14,207 nucleotides of DNA, taken from the NCBI GenBank assembly GCA_016295505.1, contig JAEDLC010000044.1:1-14207 (forward strand), read 5' to 3'. The notes under the pieces were generated by a model. The model was not told the DNA's origin and did no database searches. It worked only from the letters and a program-made list of their open reading frames with translations. The position numbers were made by a program, and so were the translations under genes. This DNA comes from Dorea sp. (lineage in GTDB: Bacteria > Bacillota_A > Clostridia > Lachnospirales > Lachnospiraceae). Below, one piece after another: positions 1 to 6,959 of this stretch. Each line of letters opens with the position of its first letter. Positions within the stretch are counted from its first letter, which is position 1.

Positions 1-1
1 T

Positions 2-133
2 CAGACTGCGTCTTGTCATGGTCAATTCGTAAATCTTCCAACCGTTGAAAATGCAGTATATGCAAAATCCCTGAAAAAATGTGAGGCTTTCTTCCAGAAA
101 CCTATTGCTTATGTAACCCTTCTGCGGTTATAG
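2..133 (+). CDS. Possible 3' end of an unidentified gene (cut by window edge)
   Basis: One frame is open from the left edge to a TAG at 131-133, encoding about 43 residues. The other two forward frames stop early, and the reverse strand has no continuous frame here. The peptide contains a Cys-His-Gly near its start and ends in Leu-Arg-Leu. I do not recognise a family and no motif is clear. A 43-codon open stretch can occur by chance, so this may be non-coding sequence upstream of the next gene. If real, it ends 44 bases before the PH-domain gene, and a promoter-like element overlaps its last codons. Confidence is low. Confidence 0.25.
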   Translation, partial: QTASCHGQFVNLPTVENAVYAKSLKKCEAFFQKPIAYVTLLRL

Positions 134-134
134 T
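105..134 (+). promoter_or_regulatory. Candidate sigma-A promoter for the PH-domain gene
   Basis: A TATAGT hexamer (129-134, five of six matches to TATAAT) lies 18 bases after TTGCTT (105-110, three of six matches to TTGACA). Transcription would start near 141, leaving a leader of about 37 bases before the ATG at 178. The -35 element is weak, so this is only a candidate. Confidence 0.3.
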
Positions 135-177
135 ATTGGTATCGACGTTTTGTCAATTTATTTTTGGGAGGGGTTTT

Positions 178-585
178 ATGACATTTAAAGGTAAGATTGA
201 TATATGGTGGTATGTTGTGATCGGAGTGCTGAACGGTATTACGATTGGTACTTCCATATATGCAGGCGTTTCTAAGATTTTGCCATATATTCTGGTATTA
301 TTGATCGTGGATCTGTATTTTATCCCGCCGGTTTTAAGAAATGAAGTTACGGTAGACAAAAAATCTGTGACGGTCCGTTTCGGATTTTTAAAGAAAGAAC
401 TGCCGGTAAAGGAGATTACAACGATTCGGATCATGAAGTCCTATGGTGCTTCTTTTGCCGCTTCTTTCCAGAGAGTTGGGATTGAATCTCAGAGAAAAAC
501 GACTGTCTTTATTGCCTTGACAGACAATAAGGCATTTGTGAATGAGCTGTTGAAAATGAACAAGAAGATTAAGTATGTGATTTAA
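178..585 (+). CDS. Small membrane protein with YyaB-like bacterial PH domain
   Basis: A 135-residue protein of unknown cellular role. Two hydrophobic segments at about residues 9-30 and 34-50 form a membrane hairpin. Residues 52-135 resemble the bacterial PH domain of the YyaB type (bPH_4, formerly DUF1200): a GFLKKELPVKEI-like strand and turn, a Ser/Ala-rich central section, and a closing FIALTDNKAFVNEL segment near residues 111-124. This fold is usually found on small Gram-positive membrane proteins of unknown function. The ATG at 178 is chosen because a strong GGGAGGGG site (166-173) sits four bases upstream. An in-frame TTG at 136 has no such site and would add residues before the natural membrane segment. 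The gene ends 15 bases before the alkylation repair gene, so the two may be co-transcribed. The family call is from pattern recognition; function is unknown. Confidence 0.75.
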   Translation: MTFKGKIDIWWYVVIGVLNGITIGTSIYAGVSKILPYILVLLIVDLYFIPPVLRNEVTVDKKSVTVRFGFLKKELPVKEITTIRIMKSYGASFAASFQRVGIESQRKTTVFIALTDNKAFVNELLKMNKKIKYVI

Positions 586-600
586 CGGATTGGTGCGGAT

Positions 601-1317
601 ATGGATATCATAGAAGAGATCAGAGACCAGTTATATCATCTGTCAGAAGAAGATTATAAAGAGTTCAACAGGAAACTGCTTCCGGGAGTGGATCAGGTGC
701 TGGGAATCCGTGTTCCGGCTCTGAAGCAGCTTGCAAAATCGATTGTGAAGAAGGATGCTTTTTCTTATCTGGATGCGGCAGCCGAAAAACTCACAGTAGA
801 TTCCTTTCATGAGGAACTGCAACTTCAGGGACTGGTGCTTGGATATGCAAAGATGGGAAAAGAAGAACGTGTCAGATATCTGGATGAGTTTGTTCCTAAG
901 ATTCAGAACTGGGCAGTGTGTGATACCTGTGTTATGAATATGAAGTTTATGGAAAAGGATCGCGAGTTCTGGCATACCTATATCTGGAAGTATGCGGACA
1001 GCAGCGAGGAATTTGAGCTTCGGTTTCTGGTTGTGTCACTTCTGGCGCATTTTATGACCGCAGAATATATTGATTCTGCACTGGCATTATTTGACAGCAT
1101 CCGGCACGATGGATATTATGTGAAGATGGCTGTTGCATGGGCAGTATCGGTATGCTATGTGAAGTTTCCGGAGAAAACCAGAGCATTTCTGGAGAATAAT
1201 TCCATGGATGATTTTACACAGAATAAGTCGATTCAGAAGATTCGGGAATCCTATCGTGTGTCAAAAGAAGAGAAGGATGCGCTAAAAGAGCTGAAAAGAC
1301 CAAGAACACTGGCATAG
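601..1317 (+). CDS. AlkD-family DNA alkylation repair protein (HEAT-like)
   Basis: A 238-residue all-helical protein of the DNA alkylation repair family (PF08713). The characterised member, Bacillus cereus AlkD, is a DNA glycosylase that removes positively charged alkylated purines without base flipping, using a Trp/Asp/Trp set in the groove formed by HEAT-like repeats. Equivalent residues are visible here: Trp104 and Asp108 in an NWAVCD motif, and Trp180 in VAWAVS, with spacing close to AlkD's 109/113/187. Arg141 lies in the ELRFLVVSLL helix, a region where AlkD places a DNA-contacting Arg. Length matches AlkD (about 237). The start is the ATG at 601; its ribosome site is weak (GGTGCGGAT), and coupling to the upstream gene 15 bases away may assist. 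Its TAG stop lies inside the candidate sigma-E promoter for yqfC. Glycosylase activity is inferred; some family members lack it. Confidence 0.82.
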   Translation: MDIIEEIRDQLYHLSEEDYKEFNRKLLPGVDQVLGIRVPALKQLAKSIVKKDAFSYLDAAAEKLTVDSFHEELQLQGLVLGYAKMGKEERVRYLDEFVPKIQNWAVCDTCVMNMKFMEKDREFWHTYIWKYADSSEEFELRFLVVSLLAHFMTAEYIDSALALFDSIRHDGYYVKMAVAWAVSVCYVKFPEKTRAFLENNSMDDFTQNKSIQKIRESYRVSKEEKDALKELKRPRTLA

Positions 1318-1340
1318 GTGGGTAATTTCCGGCATAAACT
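1312..1340 (+). promoter_or_regulatory. Candidate sigma-E (mother-cell) promoter for yqfC
   Basis: GCATAGG (1312-1318) is followed after 14 bases by CATAAACT (1333-1340). The classical Bacillus sigma-E consensus is KMATATT, 13-14 bases, CATACAMT, so five of seven and seven of eight positions match with correct spacing. Transcription would start near 1347, about 20 bases before the yqfC ATG at 1368. In B. subtilis yqfC belongs to the sigma-E regulon. The -35 part overlaps the stop codon of the AlkD-family gene. Confidence 0.45.
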
Positions 1341-1367
1341 GGTATAAATTCTTGGAATGGCATTATC

Positions 1368-1652
1368 ATGAAGTCGGAAAATTCGAACCATTCATTGAGA
1401 GAGAAACTCTCTGATCTGTCAGAACTTCCAGGAGATGTCTCCATGGGGCTCCCTGTGCTTACCATGGTAGGCCAGGTGGAATTGAATATTGAAAATTATC
1501 GGGGAATGATTGAATATACAGATGTACTGATTCGTGTCAGGACCAAAAGCGGCCAGATACGTGTCAACGGGCGTGGACTGAAGATTGCTTACTATACCAA
1601 TGACGAGATGAAGATTAACGGACGGATTGAATCGATTGAATACCAGAATTAG
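1368..1652 (+). CDS. yqfC: Sporulation protein YqfC (YabP/YqfC family)
   Basis: A 94-residue protein of the YabP/YqfC family (PF07873). These are small beta-rich proteins made during endospore formation; YqfC is expressed in the mother cell and its biochemical role is not settled. Family features visible are the N-terminal LSDLSELPGDV segment, the central GQVELNIENYRGMIEYTD stretch, the VRTKSGQIRVNG strand turn, and the closing KINGRIESIEY. Length is typical of the family. The start at ATG 1368 follows a modest GGAATGG site and a sigma-E-like promoter. The TAG stop (1650-1652) shares bases with the AGGAGG site of yqfD, so the two genes should be translationally coupled. The pair yqfC-yqfD upstream of phoH is conserved across endospore-forming Firmicutes and is the best evidence here that the organism can sporulate. 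Confidence 0.92.
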   Translation: MKSENSNHSLREKLSDLSELPGDVSMGLPVLTMVGQVELNIENYRGMIEYTDVLIRVRTKSGQIRVNGRGLKIAYYTNDEMKINGRIESIEYQN

Positions 1653-1656
1653 GAGG
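1651..1656 (+). promoter_or_regulatory. AGGAGG ribosome binding site that fixes the yqfD TTG start
   Basis: A perfect AGGAGG overlaps the yqfC stop codon and lies eight bases before the TTG at 1665. There is no in-frame ATG nearby that could serve a full-length YqfD, so this site decides the non-ATG start and implies stop-start coupling with yqfC. Confidence 0.8.
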
Positions 1657-1664
1657 AATCGAAA

Positions 1665-2921
1665 TTGCTGTTACGTATCATCCGGTATATCAGAGGCTAT
1701 GTTCGTATTCGCGTCGTAGGCTATTCACCCGAAAGATTCCTGAATGCATGTTCCTACAAAGGCATCTATATATGGGGATTAAAACCTGTTTCCGGTGCTT
1801 ACGAGATGAATCTTACCGTTCAGGGATTTCGGCAGTTAAAACCGATTATCAGGAAGACTGGAGCAAAAGTGATGATTATCAGACGCTTTGGTCTTCCTTT
1901 TCTGTTACACAAATACCGAAAAAGAAAGCTGTTCTTTCTTGGAGCTGTAATCTGTATCTTCCTGATCCTTGCAATGTCGAGACATATCTGGAGTATAGAT
2001 ATCAGCGGCAACCAGACGTATACGGATGAGATGCTGATCCGGTTTTTAAAGTCCAGACATGTAGAAGACGGCATGGCGAAAGCAGAGGTGGATTGTGTAC
2101 AGATTGTAAAGGATATACGAAAAGAATATGATGGAATCATCTGGGTATCAGCATCCATTCAGGGAACCAGACTTATCATACAGATTAAGGAAAATGAAGA
2201 CTCTATTCAGGAACCGGAAGAAAAGGAGGAGAAAGGTCCAACAGATCTTGTTGCTGACCGAGACTGCATCATTACACGTATCGTTCCGCGTACAGGGATT
2301 GTGGCTGTAGAAGTGGGGAAAGAAGTAAAAAAGGGGGAGCTTCTTGTCTCCGGTCAGATACCGGTCAATAACGATTCGGGTGAAACGGTTGCCTATCAGT
2401 ATCAGCAGTCCGATGCAGATATCTATGGACAGACGACACTTTCCTATTCCAGAAAACTTGAACTGACTTATGAAGAAAAAATATATGAATCTGTACAGAA
2501 ATACGAATATCACGTCCGCATCGGCTCTTTTTTTATTCGACTGGGATCTATTAATAATACTTATGAGAAGTGGGAATTGTATGGATATGAGCGTGGGATA
2601 AAGATCGGTGAGAACTTTTCCCTACCGGTTTCTTACGGAGTAAGGACAGCCAGGCCATATCATACCGTTGCAAAAAAGATGTCCGGCAGTGTCTGTCAGG
2701 AGCGGTTATCCGCAGATTTTCAGAGCTATTGCAAAGAATTAGAGAAAAAAGGGGTAGAAATTATTGAGAATGATGTTAAAATATACACAGAGTCTGAGTA
2801 TGCCACAGCGAGGGGTACGCTGACGGTAGAGATGCCGATTGGTGACTCAGTCCCATCAACCCTGCTTGATGTTCCGGCTTTGGAAGAATCGCAGAATGAA
2901 GAAAGTAAGACAGGAGAATAA
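1665..2921 (+). CDS. yqfD: Sporulation protein YqfD
   Basis: A 418-residue membrane protein of the YqfD family, required in the mother cell for normal sporulation in Bacillus; its molecular function is not well defined. The cytoplasmic N-terminus (about residues 1-85) carries the family signature GYVRIRVVGYSPERFLN and basic clusters. One transmembrane helix follows at about 88-105 after KYRKRK. Next comes an extracytoplasmic region beginning IWSIDISGN, whose repeating sheet/helix pattern looks POTRA-like (about 108-175). An acidic linker rich in Glu follows (about 176-195), then a beta-rich C-terminal half. The tail after about residue 400 is acidic and poorly conserved. Translation starts at TTG 1665, behind a perfect AGGAGG. 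It ends three bases before phoH and is almost certainly co-transcribed with yqfC and phoH. The family call is firm; the POTRA resemblance is my inference. Confidence 0.9.
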   Translation: MLLRIIRYIRGYVRIRVVGYSPERFLNACSYKGIYIWGLKPVSGAYEMNLTVQGFRQLKPIIRKTGAKVMIIRRFGLPFLLHKYRKRKLFFLGAVICIFLILAMSRHIWSIDISGNQTYTDEMLIRFLKSRHVEDGMAKAEVDCVQIVKDIRKEYDGIIWVSASIQGTRLIIQIKENEDSIQEPEEKEEKGPTDLVADRDCIITRIVPRTGIVAVEVGKEVKKGELLVSGQIPVNNDSGETVAYQYQQSDADIYGQTTLSYSRKLELTYEEKIYESVQKYEYHVRIGSFFIRLGSINNTYEKWELYGYERGIKIGENFSLPVSYGVRTARPYHTVAKKMSGSVCQERLSADFQSYCKELEKKGVEIIENDVKIYTESEYATARGTLTVEMPIGDSVPSTLLDVPALEESQNEESKTGE

Positions 2922-2924
2922 TGC

Positions 2925-3914
2925 ATGGGATTAATTGAAGCAGTTATTGATATTCCTGCAGAACACGAAAGCAATGTGTTCGGGCAGTTTGATGCTTATG
3001 CGAAAAAGATCGAACGCACCCTTCATGTCACTTTGATCGCCAGAGGCGAGAATGTGAAGATTATGGGAGATGCGGTAAAAGTAGAAAAGGCAAAAAAGGT
3101 TCTGAGTCAGCTGGTGGAGCTTTCCCGCAGAGGGAATACGATTCAGGAACAGAATGTAGATTATACACTTGCGCTGGTTATGGAAGACAGTGAAGAGGAT
3201 ATACTGGGAATCGACAAAGATATCATCTGTCACACTTTGCAGGGAAAACCGATCAAGCCCAAAACGCTGGGACAGAAAAAGTATGTAGATGCAATCCGTA
3301 ATCAGATGATCGTCTTTGGACTCGGACCTGCCGGAACAGGAAAGACCTATCTGGCTATGGCTATGGCCATCACTGCATTTAAGAATAATGAGGTGGGAAG
3401 AATCATTCTGACAAGACCTGCAATTGAAGCGGGAGAGAAGCTTGGATTTCTTCCGGGAGATCTTCAGAGCAAGATCGATCCCTACCTCCGTCCGTTATAT
3501 GATGCTTTGTATCAGATCATGGGGGCGGAGAGTTTTATCAAGAATTCGGAAAAAGGGCTGATTGAGGTTGCTCCTCTTGCGTATATGAGAGGACGGACAC
3601 TGGATAATGCATTCATTATTCTTGACGAGGCACAGAATACGACTCCGGCACAGATGAAGATGTTTCTGACCCGTATCGGATTTGGTTCCAAGGTTGTGAT
3701 TACGGGTGACTCCACACAGAAAGACCTTCCTGCCGGGCAGACCTCCGGACTGGATGTTGCCACATCCGTGGTGAAGAACATTGAAGATATCAGCATCTGT
3801 CATCTGACCAGTAAAGACGTTGTGCGTCACCCACTGGTACAGAAGATTGTAAAAGCTTATGAAGAATATGAAAATAAAGCAAAATACAAAGGAAGAGAAA
3901 AGAGGAGAAAGTAA
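2925..3914 (+). CDS. phoH: PhoH-family ATPase (PhoH/PhoL)
   Basis: A 329-residue cytoplasmic P-loop ATPase related to the N-terminal helicase-like domain of SF1 enzymes. PhoH-like proteins occur beside ybeY in most bacteria and are linked to RNA or ribosome metabolism, although the precise substrate is unresolved. Visible elements are an N-terminal nucleic-acid-binding-like segment (about 1-75), Walker A GPAGTGKT at residues 134-141, LTRPAIEAGEKLGFLPG at about 162-178, Walker B with DEAQN at 234-238, and a sensor-like VITGDSTQ at 258-265. The conserved R-H-P-LVQKIV motif lies near the C-terminus. Length is typical. The ATG at 2925 follows a CAGGAG site (2911-2916); an ATG at 2921 is out of frame. 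The stop overlaps the ybeY start by one base (TAATG), so the two should be coupled. Confidence 0.95.
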   Translation: MGLIEAVIDIPAEHESNVFGQFDAYAKKIERTLHVTLIARGENVKIMGDAVKVEKAKKVLSQLVELSRRGNTIQEQNVDYTLALVMEDSEEDILGIDKDIICHTLQGKPIKPKTLGQKKYVDAIRNQMIVFGLGPAGTGKTYLAMAMAITAFKNNEVGRIILTRPAIEAGEKLGFLPGDLQSKIDPYLRPLYDALYQIMGAESFIKNSEKGLIEVAPLAYMRGRTLDNAFIILDEAQNTTPAQMKMFLTRIGFGSKVVITGDSTQKDLPAGQTSGLDVATSVVKNIEDISICHLTSKDVVRHPLVQKIVKAYEEYENKAKYKGREKRRK

Positions 3915-4408
3915 TGACACTCTATTTCGAAGAAGAAGGAGCGATTGCGCTTCCGATTGCATGTGAAGAACTTGCAGAGCAGGTGATTGAAACAGCGCTT
4001 GATTATATTGGCTGTCCTTATGAGACGCAGGTGAATCTTTTACTGACACAGAATGAACAGATTCACGAGATGAACAGAGAGTTTCGGGAAATTGACCGAC
4101 CAACGGATGTCCTTTCTTTTCCGATGATCGACTATCCGGAGCCTGGAACATTTGATTTTCTTGAAGAGGTGGATGACTGCTTCGATCCGGAATCCGGAGA
4201 ACTGATATTAGGAGATATTGTAATATCAAAAGAAAAAGTTCTGGAGCAGGCGGAGGAATTCGGCCATTCTGTTCGCAGAGAATACGCGTTTCTGATTGCA
4301 CATTCTGTATTGCATCTGACCGGATACGATCATATGGAGGAAGAGGAACGTATGGTTATGGAACAGAAGCAAAGGGACATAATGGAAAGATTAAATATAT
4401 TACGATAA
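3914..4408 (+). CDS. ybeY: Endoribonuclease YbeY (rRNA maturation factor)
   Basis: A 164-residue metal-dependent endoribonuclease (UPF0054 family) that acts in 16S rRNA 3'-end maturation and 70S ribosome quality control in bacteria studied. The zinc-binding motif HxxxHxxxxxH is intact at His130, His134 and His140 (HSVLHLTGYDH). The conserved substrate-binding region NREFREIDRPTDVLSFP is present at about residues 54-70, and the family LGDIVIS strand at 99-105. Between them, an acidic insertion (about 72-96, rich in Asp/Glu/Pro) is common in clostridial homologues. The ATG at 3914 overlaps the phoH TAA by one base, with an AGAGGAG site at 3901-3907 inside the end of phoH. The C-terminus is slightly extended with a charged helix. 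Function is well established for the family and all metal ligands are present. Confidence 0.95.
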   Translation: MTLYFEEEGAIALPIACEELAEQVIETALDYIGCPYETQVNLLLTQNEQIHEMNREFREIDRPTDVLSFPMIDYPEPGTFDFLEEVDDCFDPESGELILGDIVISKEKVLEQAEEFGHSVRREYAFLIAHSVLHLTGYDHMEEEERMVMEQKQRDIMERLNILR

Positions 4409-4421
4409 GATGGAGTAATTT

Positions 4422-6089
4422 ATGGCTGATCAAAAAAAGAAAGAGAAAAACTTCCTGGTGCAGGGATCGATTCTGGCAATTGCCGGAGTGATTACAAAGA
4501 TTATAGGAGTGATATACAGAGTCCCTCTTATGAATATCGTCGGGGATGAAGGTATGGGGTATTACAGTGTGGCATTTTCCATCTACACGGTAGCCCTGAT
4601 GCTGACTTCATACAGCCTTCCGCTTGCAGTATCCAAACTGGTGTCTGCCAGAGTGGCCAGAGGAGAGTATAAGAATGCCTATAAGGTCTTTAAAGGAGCC
4701 ATGACGTTTGCGATTCTTGGCGGCGGACTGGTATCTTTGATCATCTTTTTTGGAGCAGACTTTATAGCGGATTCTGTGATGCATCTGGATAAAAGTGCTT
4801 ATGCGCTGCGTGTGCTGGCTCCCTGTATTCTGGTGGTGGCACTTCTTGGTGTAATCCGCGGATTCTTTCAGGGCAATGGATCCATGGTACCGACCGCAGT
4901 ATCTCAGGTTGTGGAACAGATTGTCAATGCTGTTGCTTCTGTTGCCGGTGCATACGTTCTTCTCCAGGCAGGAAAGGAACTTGCCGAAAAGCATAATGAT
5001 AAGTCTTATGGTCCTGCGTATGCGGCAGCCGGCGGAACGTTCGGAACGATTGCCGGTGCATTTTCCGCTCTGATATTTGTAGCACTGATCTTTTTTGCTT
5101 ATAAAAAGATATTTAAGCGCAAAATGCGAAGAGACCGGACCAGACATAAAGAAAGTTATCAGAGAATATATAAAGTTCTTTTTGCAACGATCGCTCCGGT
5201 TATTTTGAGTGCGACCGTCTATAATATCAGTGATTTCGCAGACAGTGCGCTGTTTAATACGATCATGGCTGCACAGGGATATAAAAAGACGGAGTACGCA
5301 AGTCTTCTGGGCATGTTCCAGGGCCAGTACAGCACGCTGATCAATGTTCCTCTTTCGATTGCAAGCGCGTTGGCTGCTTCTTTGATTCCGAGTCTGGTAG
5401 CCACGGTTCAGACCGGAAACAGGAAACAGGTACATAATAAGATTACAACCGTTTGCCGGTTTAACATGCTAATCGCAATCCCATGTGCAGTTGGATTCCT
5501 GGTGCTGGCAAAACCGCTTCTGGACCTCCTGTTCTTTACACAGGATAATACGACCGCTGCTCTTATGCTTCAGCTTGGAGCCCTGTCTGTTGTATTTTTC
5601 TGTCTCTCAACCGTAACCAATTCCGTATTACAGGGATTGGATGATATGATCACTCCTGTGAAAAATGCGGCAATTTCTCTGGTGATTCATATTATCTCAC
5701 TGTTCCTGATGCTTGTGGTTCTCAAGTGGAATATCTATGCGGTGGTACTCAGTAAGATTGTGTTCGCCGGTACCATCTGTATTCTGAATGCACATGCTCT
5801 GCGTGAGAGAATCGGATACGTTCAGGAAAAGAAAAAGACATTTATCATTCCAACCATCGCATCTGCCATTATGGGTGTGATCGCGATCGTTGTACATCTG
5901 TTATTTGAATTATTTGCAGGACCATATATTGCGACCATAGTTGCTGTAATTGCAGCAGTTATTACTTACGCAGTCTTTATTATTCTGCTTGGAGGAATCA
6001 CAGAAGAGGAACTTCTTGACATGCCAAAAGGTGCTTCTCTGGTAACACTCTGCAGAAAATTACATCTGATAAAAGGAGAATATCGATAA
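4422..6089 (+). CDS. MurJ/SpoVB-type lipid-linked precursor flippase (polysaccharide biosynthesis family)
   Basis: A 555-residue polytopic membrane protein of the MOP/PST exporter superfamily, in the branch with Bacillus SpoVB and YtgP (MurJ). Those proteins move lipid II across the cytoplasmic membrane for peptidoglycan synthesis; YtgP works in vegetative cells and SpoVB in spore cortex formation. The sequence begins with a short basic cytoplasmic tail and shows the family first helix GSILAIAGVITKIIGVIYRVPL (about 15-36), then GDEGMGYYSVA, a hallmark loop. About fourteen hydrophobic segments follow, broken by a basic loop near 228-248 (KKIFKRKMRRDRTRHK). The FFQGNGSMVPTAVSQVVEQ stretch is typical of this group. 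The ATG at 4422 has a GGAG site at 4412-4415. It starts 13 bases after ybeY and ends two bases before the B6 kinase. I cannot decide between a sporulation and a vegetative role, although location after yqfC-yqfD favours possible sporulation expression. Confidence 0.85.
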   Translation: MADQKKKEKNFLVQGSILAIAGVITKIIGVIYRVPLMNIVGDEGMGYYSVAFSIYTVALMLTSYSLPLAVSKLVSARVARGEYKNAYKVFKGAMTFAILGGGLVSLIIFFGADFIADSVMHLDKSAYALRVLAPCILVVALLGVIRGFFQGNGSMVPTAVSQVVEQIVNAVASVAGAYVLLQAGKELAEKHNDKSYGPAYAAAGGTFGTIAGAFSALIFVALIFFAYKKIFKRKMRRDRTRHKESYQRIYKVLFATIAPVILSATVYNISDFADSALFNTIMAAQGYKKTEYASLLGMFQGQYSTLINVPLSIASALAASLIPSLVATVQTGNRKQVHNKITTVCRFNMLIAIPCAVGFLVLAKPLLDLLFFTQDNTTAALMLQLGALSVVFFCLSTVTNSVLQGLDDMITPVKNAAISLVIHIISLFLMLVVLKWNIYAVVLSKIVFAGTICILNAHALRERIGYVQEKKKTFIIPTIASAIMGVIAIVVHLLFELFAGPYIATIVAVIAAVITYAVFIILLGGITEEELLDMPKGASLVTLCRKLHLIKGEYR

Positions 6090-6091
6090 AC

Positions 6092-6913
6092 ATGAGACCA
6101 GTGAAAAAAATTGCGTTGCTTCATGATATGTGCGGGGTCGGGAAAGCAGCGCTTACGAATATGATGCCGATATTAAGTGTAATGGGAGTGGAGGCGTGCC
6201 CGATTCCAACCATGCTTTTGTCTACACATACGGGAGGATATGATTCCCCGGCGGTTGTGCAGATCCCGGGGGCATACATCCGTTCCTGTGCAGATCATTA
6301 TAAAGAGCAGAATATAACTTTTGATGCTATTTTTGTAGGATATCTCGGTCATGTCGATATGATTGACGCAGTCATCTACTTTATCAAAAGATTTCCGGAT
6401 ACAAAGGTGATTCTGGATCCGATCATGGGTGATCACGGCAGATTTTACAGTAATTTTGATGAGAGCTATGCATTTGCGATGCGTCGGCTCCTTCCATATG
6501 CAGATATCATACTGCCCAATCTTACAGAATGCTATCTGCTGACAGGACAGGAATATCAGATTACAGGCAATCATCGTCATGTCTTAACGCTTTGTCGTGA
6601 CCTGAAAAAGCTTGGTGCATCTGACATGATCATCACCAGTGTACCAAAAGACGACTGTAAAAAAGGAATTGTTCTGTATGAAGATGATGCATTTCTGTAC
6701 CTTGGAAATGGAGAAATGCTCGGGGAATATCATGGAACCGGAGATGCATTTGACGGGATGTTTGTTGCAAAGCTCGTTCTTGGCTACACCATGCTGGAAA
6801 GTGTACAGGCTTCTCACGCATTTGTATGTGAATGTATTCGTGAAAGTGAGCGTTATGAATATCCGGAACGTGAGGGGCTTCTGATTGAGAAAACTTTACG
6901 GAAATTAGTATAA
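6092..6913 (+). CDS. Pyridoxal/pyridoxamine kinase (PdxK/PdxY-like)
   Basis: A 273-residue cytoplasmic ribokinase-fold enzyme that phosphorylates B6 vitamers (pyridoxal, pyridoxamine, pyridoxine) with ATP, in the salvage route to pyridoxal 5'-phosphate. Family features are the N-terminal IALLHDMCGVGKAALTNMMP (about 7-26), the STHTGGY loop (44-50), the ILDPIMGDHGRFY motif (107-119, with Asp110 and Asp114 near the nucleotide and Mg), ILPNLTE (140-146), and the anion-hole/catalytic HGTGDAF at 214-220, with Asp218 as the likely base. Length is close to the usual 270-290. A related HMP-phosphate kinase (ThiD) is less likely because of the DHGRFY and N-terminal motifs. The ATG at 6092 is two bases after the flippase stop, with an AAGGAG site inside that gene. 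No terminator is seen downstream, only a perfect palindrome. Confidence 0.88.
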   Translation: MRPVKKIALLHDMCGVGKAALTNMMPILSVMGVEACPIPTMLLSTHTGGYDSPAVVQIPGAYIRSCADHYKEQNITFDAIFVGYLGHVDMIDAVIYFIKRFPDTKVILDPIMGDHGRFYSNFDESYAFAMRRLLPYADIILPNLTECYLLTGQEYQITGNHRHVLTLCRDLKKLGASDMIITSVPKDDCKKGIVLYEDDAFLYLGNGEMLGEYHGTGDAFDGMFVAKLVLGYTMLESVQASHAFVCECIRESERYEYPEREGLLIEKTLRKLV

Positions 6914-6922
6914 ACTCCCATA

Positions 6923-6934
6923 TATTGGCCAATA
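6923..6934. repeat. Perfect 12-bp palindrome between the B6 kinase and the BofC-like gene
   Basis: TATTGGCCAATA is exactly self-complementary, with no loop, in the 46-base gap. Without a loop it would not form an RNA hairpin easily. There is no T-tract, so it is not an intrinsic terminator. It sits 12 bases before the A/G-rich ribosome site of the next gene and could be a protein-binding site, but no promoter is clearly placed around it. Confidence 0.5.
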
Positions 6935-6959
6935 CTGTACAAAAAAAGGAGATGTCCTT

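Noticed and set aside
136..177. TTG at 136 as the start of the PH-domain gene
   Set aside because: It has no ribosome site and would precede the strong GGGAGGGG, which is correctly placed for the ATG at 178.
3495..4301. A 268-codon - strand frame across phoH and ybeY, and a similar 275-codon frame at 4608-5435
   Set aside because: Both are antisense to well-supported genes and show no recognisable domains.
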